From a virus: a stretch of 26,903 bases of DNA. The notes under the pieces are model-generated. The model did no database searches and was not told where the DNA came from. It saw nothing but the letters and a program-made list of their open reading frames with translations. The first letter of the stretch is position 1. Each line of letters starts with the position of its first letter. Positions 1 to 8,500 of the stretch are shown piece after piece. The stretch covers positions 1-26,903 of IMG/VR virus record IMGVR_UViG_3300050821_001288. One strand, given 5' to 3'. A program made the position numbers and the translations under genes.

Positions 1-1277
1 GTAACATTCCACGGATAGATGACTGGGTTGTTGCCGTTACATCCAGAACTAGCAATGCTTGTGACATTATTAGGAGATGTGTTGGCCAGATATTCGACTT
101 CCATCCAAAGTTGTGCGTTTGTTAGCGTATTGGCCGCAACGTTAGCATTACCGTAGATAGTTGCAGTCAAGGTATCAGAGGTATCACTGTTCCACTTAAC
201 GATTGGATTAGCTGTTGCAGGGAACATCGCAGACGTGTTAGCGTTATTGAATGTTGTGAGCGATTGGCTATAGTTATTACCAGTTGTTGTATCGTGTGCT
301 CCACCGACTCTAAATACGGTGTTCGTCATTTGTGACTGACCCCAATAGTCCAAGAACACGGAATTATACACACCGTTTGTGCGAGTCATCTGAACAGGAG
401 CCTGACTCATGTTGACAGGAGTTTCAACATAGTTGGCAATGTTTGCACTCCACTGACACTGATTGAAGGCAATATCATACATTTCGGCATTAGCAATACC
501 AGCATCATATAGATAAGTCGCTGTTACGTTTGCTAGATTACATCTGCTAAATCTAGTTCTAGAATACGATCCAACGCCACTAGCCTGATAGATGAATGTA
601 GTTGAATTGGCAGTGAATGTTGAATTATGGAATGATGCTAAGCCGCCATTGAACACTATTCTGTGGAGAGGCTGAGTCATGATAAAGTTACAGTTATTGA
701 AGATGAATTCGCATGGAACTGTAGCGGTTCCGCCAATAGTTAATGCAGGTCCAGTAGGGGTATTATTGCCTACCTGATTGAATGTGCAATTAATGAAACG
801 CTGCATTGATTGATTAGCAGGACTAATAGTGATAGCTCCGAACCCGCCTGCATTACCTGAGGCAGCATTAAAGTTAATGCCATAGAATGACATTGCGCCA
901 TTTGAAATAGTGAGTGTAAGGTCTCTACTTGTAATGTTTGCTGTAGTTGCCAAGTCGGTGCTCATATTAGGAGGAATGTTCCCTGATGAATGATTGGCAC
1001 AAATGATATAAGTAGGCGTAGTTACTGTGTTATTGTTTGTTGATAGGATCAATCCTACAGTAATCTGGTTCTCGGCGTGGTCATCCGATACCCAAATCGT
1101 GTCTCCAGGCTGTGTATTTGTGGCATTAAGTGCAGCGTTTACAGTTAGATAGGCATCAGTCCACTCTGCTCCGTTCGCAGAGCCAGAAGCTCCCGATCTT
1201 ACATACCAGTTGTTGGCTGAAGGAAATGTGAGAGCAATAATTGCTGGTGTCGCGAGGACTGTTGCACTACTAAGCAT
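1..1277 (-). CDS. Right-handed beta-helix (pectin-lyase-like) virion protein, C-terminus beyond window
   Basis: The frame is open from an ATG at 1277 to the left edge, so about 425 residues are visible and the C-terminus is missing. Near the N-terminus it reads NNWYVRSGASGSANGAEWTD and then PGDTIWVSDD. This is the usual entry into pectin-lyase-fold proteins of phages and bacteria ('YVR-G-G...W..A..t...A....GDTI.V'). The rest is Asn/Thr/Ser-rich with short regular strands (for example FINCTFNQVG, FNNCNFIMTQ, FNQCQWSANI), as expected of coils of a parallel beta-helix. The ATG overlaps the stop codon of the upstream LamG-like gene (ATGCTTAG), so translation is probably coupled. I infer a tail-spike or fibre-associated adhesin or glycan-binding protein. 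No catalytic residues can be assigned from the visible part. Confidence 0.75.
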   Translation of the reverse strand, partial: MLSSATVLATPAIIALTFPSANNWYVRSGASGSANGAEWTDAYLTVNAALNATNTQPGDTIWVSDDHAENQITVGLILSTNNNTVTTPTYIICANHSSGNIPPNMSTDLATTANITSRDLTLTISNGAMSFYGINFNAASGNAGGFGAITISPANQSMQRFINCTFNQVGNNTPTGPALTIGGTATVPCEFIFNNCNFIMTQPLHRIVFNGGLASFHNSTFTANSTTFIYQASGVGSYSRTRFSRCNLANVTATYLYDAGIANAEMYDIAFNQCQWSANIANYVETPVNMSQAPVQMTRTNGVYNSVFLDYWGQSQMTNTVFRVGGAHDTTTGNNYSQSLTTFNNANTSAMFPATANPIVKWNSDTSDTLTATIYGNANVAANTLTNAQLWMEVEYLANTSPNNVTSIASSGCNGNNPVIYPWNV

Positions 1278-2022
1278 ACCACAGTGACCATGGGCTTGCT
1301 GCCGCTTCCATTAGCGCAGCCTGTGAATAGAATGGTGGAGTATCGATAGGAAATGTGCCGTCTCCTGGCTGTCCCGCAGTTCCGCAGGCGAAACCTGCAT
1401 AAATGCGTTGATTAGATACGAGAGACGTATAAGGAACAAGGAAGTTAATTGGATAAGGAATGATATTACCTGATGCCGCTGGACCGTATATAGATAAAAC
1501 TTGACCTGATGTAATATCATAACAGAAGTTGACCATTGTTTGGCCTATTGATGCTGGACCATTGCAGAAAACCATAAAATACGTATGGCCGAGTACAAGG
1601 GCAGGAGTGGTCGATTTAACGCCACCAGCGATATTGAAGTTTGCCGTACTGTTAGCACTGTTCATCCAGAAACCTGTATTATTAGTAGCAGCAATTGTCA
1701 TCATGTAGGTTCTAGTGGTATCGACGTGTTTGAAGATCAGGCCAAAACAAACACCAGTAGTTCCTGCACCGATACCAGCGAAAGTGATCGTGCCACTTCC
1801 TGTTCCCGTGCTCGAACGTACATAAGGACCATTCTCATCAACGCCATTAACTACACCACCCGTTCCGATAGCTGTTATGCCAGTTACTAGATCAGTCATG
1901 CCGCCGTTCATGTTGGCAACGGCAGCGCAAGTGAAACCTCTTTGGCTATAGAGGGGATGTGCTGTGTTTAGTTTGGCTGGCTTATTTGGCCACCAATTTG
2001 AATTACGAAGAAACTCTCTCAT
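1270..2022 (-). CDS. LamG/concanavalin-like virion protein (250 aa)
   Basis: The N-terminus (NWWPNKPAKLNTAHPLYSQR, then a Gly-rich NMNGGMTDLVTG) has the pattern of phage LamG-like structural proteins: 'HPL', a gap, then 'GG..DL'. The middle is beta-rich without charged clusters. The C-terminus reads PPFYSQAALMEAAASPWSLW, which resembles the 'EI..LY.NPW.LF' ending common in these proteins. A role as a carbohydrate-binding or fibre-decorating virion protein is inferred from this resemblance and from the neighbouring fibre and beta-helix genes. The ATG overlaps the stop of the 165-aa gene as TAATG, and its own stop overlaps the next start, so the three genes form a tightly coupled set. No signal peptide or membrane segment is visible. 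Confidence 0.65.
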   Translation of the reverse strand: MREFLRNSNWWPNKPAKLNTAHPLYSQRGFTCAAVANMNGGMTDLVTGITAIGTGGVVNGVDENGPYVRSSTGTGSGTITFAGIGAGTTGVCFGLIFKHVDTTRTYMMTIAATNNTGFWMNSANSTANFNIAGGVKSTTPALVLGHTYFMVFCNGPASIGQTMVNFCYDITSGQVLSIYGPAASGNIIPYPINFLVPYTSLVSNQRIYAGFACGTAGQPGDGTFPIDTPPFYSQAALMEAAASPWSLWYA

Positions 2023-2519
2023 TAGGCATTTGTGTTCTGTTTATAGGTTGAAATCTGGCAAGCGTTGCCGGATGATGCAAGATTGAACCCACTCAGGTTC
2101 TGGACTACAAGAGCGAATTTGCGAGGAGGGATGACAAGGCCGATAACCGAACCAGCAACCTTTGTAACAGACGCTCCAGCAATGATAGGAAACCCGCCAA
2201 GAGAATTCATGAGAGGGGCGTAGTTGGTTTGCGTTCCTGCTGTGAGTCTGCCGTCGCCATATGTACTAGCGTCCTCTTGAAGGATATATAAGAAGAAAGC
2301 CATACCGGCACCCTGAACGATGGTACTGGAAGCGATGGTGCCGACGAATGAGATGTCCATGAACTGATCACCCTGAGACGTATTGTCGAATGCGGCAACA
2401 GACGATAGGACTGAATAAGTATTCGTCAAGCTGTTTAGGTCAGCGGCATTGAATGCTGACTGGAAAGCTGTAGAACTGGAATTAAGCAGGCCCCCTGTCC
2501 ATGCGGTCTTATTTGACAT
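2022..2519 (-). CDS. Uncharacterised virion-type protein, 165 aa
   Basis: I do not recognise a named family. The protein starts MSNKTAWTGGLLNSSSTAFQ and is rich in Ala, Ser, Thr and Asn. It has a strand pattern ending in KFALVVQNLSGFNLASSGN, a type of ending seen in small phage structural proteins. A clear ribosome site (AAGGAGAA) lies 8-10 nt before the ATG, and an AATAAATA late-promoter candidate (2547-2554) lies about 27 nt upstream, so this gene probably starts a separate late transcript after the giant fibre gene. It is followed without a gap by the LamG-like gene (TAATG). A small fibre- or baseplate-associated structural protein is inferred from context only. Confidence 0.6.
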   Translation of the reverse strand: MSNKTAWTGGLLNSSSTAFQSAFNAADLNSLTNTYSVLSSVAAFDNTSQGDQFMDISFVGTIASSTIVQGAGMAFFLYILQEDASTYGDGRLTAGTQTNYAPLMNSLGGFPIIAGASVTKVAGSVIGLVIPPRKFALVVQNLSGFNLASSGNACQISTYKQNTNA

Positions 2520-2546
2520 TATCTAATTCTCCTTTGATGTTTCTTG

Positions 2547-2554
2547 TATTTATT
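2547..2554 (-). promoter_or_regulatory. Late promoter candidate AATAAATA
   Basis: Minus-strand AATAAATA just after the stop of the giant fibre gene and 27 nt before the 165-aa gene. It differs by one base from the T4 late consensus TATAAATA. Confidence 0.6.
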
Positions 2555-2557
2555 GAA

Positions 2558-5500
2558 TTAAACGCCGATGGCGAGGAAGCACACGTTGGCACTGGCTGAA
2601 GTGTTTGCGTGGAAGGTTCCGTTAGTGAAGGACTGTAGAGTTGTAACAACAGCGGCACCACTTGGATCGATAGCTGTTAGTTGAACACTGTAAGCATTTG
2701 TTACGAATGTCTTAGGCCATGCGAATGATGTAGAAGTGGTAGTAGAAGCCATTACGCCCCAAACCATGAGCAAGCCATTTGTCAAATAACTATAACCGTT
2801 TACCGCCTGAACTTGAGCGAATGAGGTTGAGTTAATTGACGTATTGACTGTTGAGTTGCCGATACTTAGGATCGATCCCGCACCAGCACCACCTAGTGTG
2901 AGGGTCGTAGAGTTGGCAACAGTGTTTACAGTTGAGTTACCAACGCTGATGGCTGTCGTATTGATCGTCACGTTATTCGTTGACGCACCAACCTCAAGAG
3001 TTGTTGTAATAACTGGTGCAGACGTATTTGCATAATTAGATGCAGCCAATCCACCAAGATTTGTCGCATTGTTTGCTGTGGCATTATATACAGTCGAATT
3101 AACTGTTGAAACAACTGTTGAGTTGCCAATAGACATCGTACCAGTTGTTGTGTTCCAAACTAGGTTTGCGTCTCCACCGAAGGCACCTGAGTTATTGAAC
3201 TGAAGCTGTGTATTGGCACCGCCAGGAGTTCCACCGCCACCGCCGCCAGTTGTCCAGTAGACATTGCCTGTTGTGCCACCAGATGCAAGTACCTGTCCAG
3301 ATGTACCGTAACCACCGTTTGCCTGGATGGTATTTGTTACGGTAACAGAATTTGCAACGATGCTATTGACAACTAATGAAAGTCCACTAATAGCTGATGT
3401 GCCAATTGATAGTGAAGTTGAATTTAGAGAAGTATTTACCGTTGAGTTACCAAAGAATATAGCTGACGTGTTTACAATTACGTTTGCACCAACGGCAAGA
3501 GTTGTTGTGATAACTGGTGCGGAATTATTTGCGTAACTCGTAGAAACCAATCCGCCTAGGTTTGTTGCATTGTTAGCTGTTCCTGAATAGATCGTTGAGT
3601 TAACTGTAGATTTTACAGTTGAGTTGCCCAATAGGATCGCAGTTGTGTTTACAGTTACGTTATTACCTGATGCACCAACTTCAAGAGTTGTTGTGATAGT
3701 TGGGGTAGATGTGTTAGCATAACCAGACGCAGCCACACCACCTAGGTTTGTTGCATTGTTTGCGGTCATAGTTGCAACGTTAGCTGACAATCCTGCTGTA
3801 GTTAGGTAACTTGTAGAAGGTACACCACCTAGATTTGTTGCATTGAATGCGATACCAGAGAAGGCAGTTGAATTGATTGTTGAGTTAACTGTTGAGTTGC
3901 CAATGAATAGAGCACCTGCATTCAATGACAATGAAGTTGAAGTGTTAACTGTTGAGTTACCACTCCAGTAGTTCATCACCAAGTTCGCACCAGTGATCGT
4001 TGTGTTCTGTGTTGTGTTTACGACACCACTGACTACAAGGTTGGCGATCATGTTCAATGAGGCAGCAGTTCCACCAGTGTTTACGGTCATGCCCGTTGAA
4101 TTAATCGAAGTGTTAATTGATGAGTTACCAACTAGAAGGCCAAGAGGAGTTAATACGAGATTTGAAGTCGCATTACCCAAAGTCATTCCGGCAGTTGCGG
4201 TATTCCAAGTTAGGTTGGCATCACCACCGAAGCTTCCTGACGCGTTGAACTGAATTTGGGTATTCACGCCCCCAGGAGTGCCACTACCACCGCCACCAAG
4301 CTTCCAGTAAGCGTTAGCACCTGCTCCACCGCTGGTTAGGACGTATGAAGCGGTACCGACTGATCCGTTAGCTGAAATCTGTCCAGGGAATGCGGTCACA
4401 CTTGAGTTTGTAGTGAATGCAGCCGTTGAATTGCCGATTGTGATCGCTGTCGTGTTAATCTGGTTAACAGCACCAACGTTCGCACTGGTTGAGAATGTAG
4501 CAACTGAGGTATTCGCATAATTTGCGGCAGCTAGACTACCGAGATATTGCGCATTATTAGCTGATCCAGTGAATGCTGCTGATGTGATGGTTGAGTTGAC
4601 CGTTGAATTACCAATGGTCATCGTAGCAGTAGCTGTGTTCCAAGTTAGGTTGGCGTCACCAGACTCAACTCCTGAATTGTTGAAGGCGATCTGAGTGTTG
4701 GTGCCAACAGCACCAGCAGGCAATGTCGTCCAATAGTCGTTACCTGCACCACCTGAAGTCAACACCTGACCCGCAGTACCCACACCACCGTTTGCTGTGA
4801 TGCGTGTGCCGATCACAACGTTGGCGATGGATAGTGTTGTTGAGTTGGCTGTGGCATTAACCGTTGAGTTACCAACAGTTAGGCTATTGGCAGTCAAGAC
4901 AGTGATAGTAGCGGCTGAAGTGTTAGCATAACTTGCCGCAGGAACACCGTTCAGGTTAGTTGCGTTATTAGCTGTACCTGTGTAGTTTGTTGTGTTGATG
5001 GTTCCAAATACGGTTGTGTTGCCAAAGAAGATAGCAGTTGTATTTGCAATGACGCCATTTGAGAAGCCAGAACCAACCTGAATAGTACCGGAAATAACTG
5101 GTGCAGATGTATTTGCATAAGATGCAGCAGCAAGACCACCGAGAGATAGAGAGTTGTTCGCTGTTCCCGTGAATGATGTTGAGGTAACCTGAGTGTTAAC
5201 TGTGCTATTACCAACACTCAATAGGGCACTTGTATAATTCCAAGTTAGGTTAGAGTCTCCTGACTCGACTCCTGATTTGTTGAAAGGAATCTGAGTGTTT
5301 GAGCCAGTTGCGCCCGTAGTAATAGTCGCCCAATAGGCATTTGCGCCTGCACCACTTGAAGTTAGAACCTGTCCTGCTGTACCGTTTGATCCGTTAGCTG
5401 AAACAACAGGAGGTATTGCCAAGTAAGTTGAATTGGCAACAATGTTAACTGATGAGTTACCAATTGTCAATGAGGATAGGTAAGCTTGCCATGTGTTGCC

Positions 5501-8500
5501 GAACTGACCGAGAGCATATGAGGTATCCAATGTTGGGATAATGTCGCCCTGGACTAGAGCATTACCGGGACCGATAGACACCGTTCCATTAAGAGCAGAG
5601 TTGCCATTTACAGATAGACCTGACGCTGACACACTTGAAGAGTTAATAGAAGTGTTTACAGTTGAGTTGCCGATTAGAAGTGTTGAAGTGTTAAGACTTA
5701 CATTTGATCCGACATTTACAGATGTAGTGATTACTGGTGCAGAGTTATTTGCATAACTTGAAGCAGGTAGACCACCAAGGTTTGTAGCGTTATTAGCTAT
5801 TCCGGTCCAAGCAGTTGAGTTAATCGTAGAATTAACTGTTGCATTACCGATGTTGATGGCTGTTGTATTGATTGTGACATTATTTGAAGCAGCACCGACT
5901 TCAAGAGTTGTAGTGATAATTGGTGCAGAGTTATTTGCATAACTAGCCGCAGGCAATGATCCAAGGAATGCAGCACTGTTTGCTGTTAGAATGGCACCCG
6001 AGAAGGCAGTTGAGTTAATCGTACTGAAGACGGTTGAATTACCCATCTTGATTGTTGTTGTATTAACTGTGACGTTATTGCCTGCTGCTCCGACTTCAAG
6101 AGTTGTAGTGATTACAGGAGCAGATGTATTTGCATAACCGCTAGGAGCTACGCCACCAAGGAAGTTCGCATTATTTGCAGTTAGGGTAGCGACTGTTGCA
6201 GCTAGACTTCCACCACTTACGAAGCTTGCTAGGTTTGCAGCCAATTGAGCATTTGAAACAACGTTTGCCGCAGATACCGTACCGACGAAGAGCGTGTTGT
6301 TTGCAGTTAGGGTAGCGACTGTTGCAGCTAGACTTCCGCCACTTACGAAGCTTGCTAGGTTAGCTGCAAGCTGTGCGTTTGAAACGACATTAGCGGCTGA
6401 CACTGTTCCAACGAAGTTTGTGTTGTTTGCAGTTAGAGAACCTACGACACTTGGCATTGCCACTGTAGTCTGATAAGCTCCGAGGTTCGCAGTCAACTGC
6501 GCGTTTGAAACGACATTAGCGGCTGAGACTGCTCCGACGAAGAGGGTGCTATTTGATGTCAGAGTCGTTACGTTTGCAGCCAAACCTGCTGTTGTCTGAT
6601 ATGCAGTCAAACCTGCTGTAGTTGTATAGTTAGCTAGGTTAGCAATAAGCTGTGCGTTTGAAACAACGTTCGCAGCAGGGAGACCGCCAACAAGAGCGGC
6701 AGAACCACTGAATGAAGTTGAGTTGATTGAAGCATTTACAGTTGAGTTACCAATTGTATGCATAGTCGTGTTGATGACAGTTGATTGTGTTCCATCAGTA
6801 ATAAGCAATGAACTTGTTGCGCCTGATATTACAACTGTACTGACTGCGTTATTAGCAAGGATCAAGCCTGCCTGCGTTGCTTGGGTGTATGATGTTGCAT
6901 TTCCTGTTGCGAATTTTGATGCAGACATAACACTTGTGACTGTACCATTAGTTGCAACAAACTCATTAGTTAATGCATAAACGTTTGCACCTACTGAAAT
7001 GTTTGCAGTGAAGACAGGAGCAGATGTATTGGCATATGAAGCAGCGGCAAGCCCACCGAGGAATAGAGCATTATTAGCTGTGTTGGCTGTTGTAGCGTTA
7101 TTAGCATTAAGAGCGGTTGCAATAGTGCCACTGAATGAGGTTGAATTGATTGTTGAGTTAACTGTTGAGTTACCAATTACGATCTGATTGTTCTGAACTG
7201 CAACCGTGTTACCAGTCGATCCAACTGTCATTGTTACATTAGATGACTGCCATGTGAAGTTTGCATCGCCTGTTTCCGTACCAGCATTGTTATATGCGAT
7301 CTGATTGGGGTTGCCGTACACGCCATTTCCAGAGCCACCATTAGCACTGATGGTTGCCCAATATACGTTTGAGCCAGGACCGGCAGATACCAATGCCTGA
7401 CCTGTTAGACCGACAGAACCGTTAGCAACAACGATGTTTGGAACCAAGTTGGCAATTGTCAACTGAGCGTTCGTCATTACGGCTGAACCGATAGACAATG
7501 CAGATGTGTTGACCGTTACGTTGGCACCGACTGTAACCTTTGTTGTGAAGGCACCGTTTGAAGTGTTGGCTACAGAAGCCGCAGGAAGTGTTCCAATGAA
7601 TGCGGCAGAGTTCGCAGCCAATAGAGCTACGTTTGCTGCTAGTCCTGCTATTGTCTGGAGAGGAGCAATGTTCGCAGCCAATTGTGCGTTTGAAACAACG
7701 TTCGCAGCAGAAGTAGTACCCACAAATAACGTGTTGTTAGCCGTAAGAGTTGTTACGTTCGCGGCCAAACCTGCTGCTGTCTGGAGAGGAGCAATGTTCG
7801 CGGCCAATTGTGCGTTTGAAACGACATTAGCGGCTGACACTGTTCCAACGAATAGAGTGTTATTAGCTGTAAGAGTTGTTACAGCAGCAGACAAACCTGC
7901 TGTGGTTGTATAATTGGCTAGGTTTCCAACCAACTGACCGTTTGAAACAACGTTCGCGGCAGAGGTAGCTCCAACGAATAGGGTGCTGTTTGAAGTTAGA
8001 ACACCAACGGCAGCAGCCATGCCGCCAGTAGTCTGATAACTAAGCAAGTTACTTGATAGCTGAGCATTGGAAACAACGTTCGCAGCAGAGGTAGCTCCGA
8101 CGAATAGGGTGTTGTTGGCGGTAGCTGAATAGATCGTTGAGTTAACAGTTGCGGTGCCAACTGATATGGTGTTGATTGAAGCGGTATTAGCAACGAGATT
8201 CACAACAACCGCGTTAGAGGTATTTGCGTAACTGGCAGCAGGAATGCCGCCGAGGTTCGTTGCATTATTAGCTGTTAGGGCAAATGTTGAATTAGCAATC
8301 GTTCCAGAAAAAGATGTTGAGTTAATTGTTGAATTAACTGAAGCATTACCAATTGTGACGAATGAATTGCCTACTACGACGGTACTGGTTATAGCACCAA
8401 CAGTTAGAAGGCCATTAGATGTCTGCCATGTGAAGTTTGCATCACCTGTTTCGACGCCATTTGCATTGAAGGCGACTTGATTAGGATTACCATAAGGTCC

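Noticed and set aside
6175-8130. Regularly spaced repeats as a CRISPR array
   Set aside because: The repeats are 126 bp in coding frame with conserved protein sequence throughout and no unique spacers.
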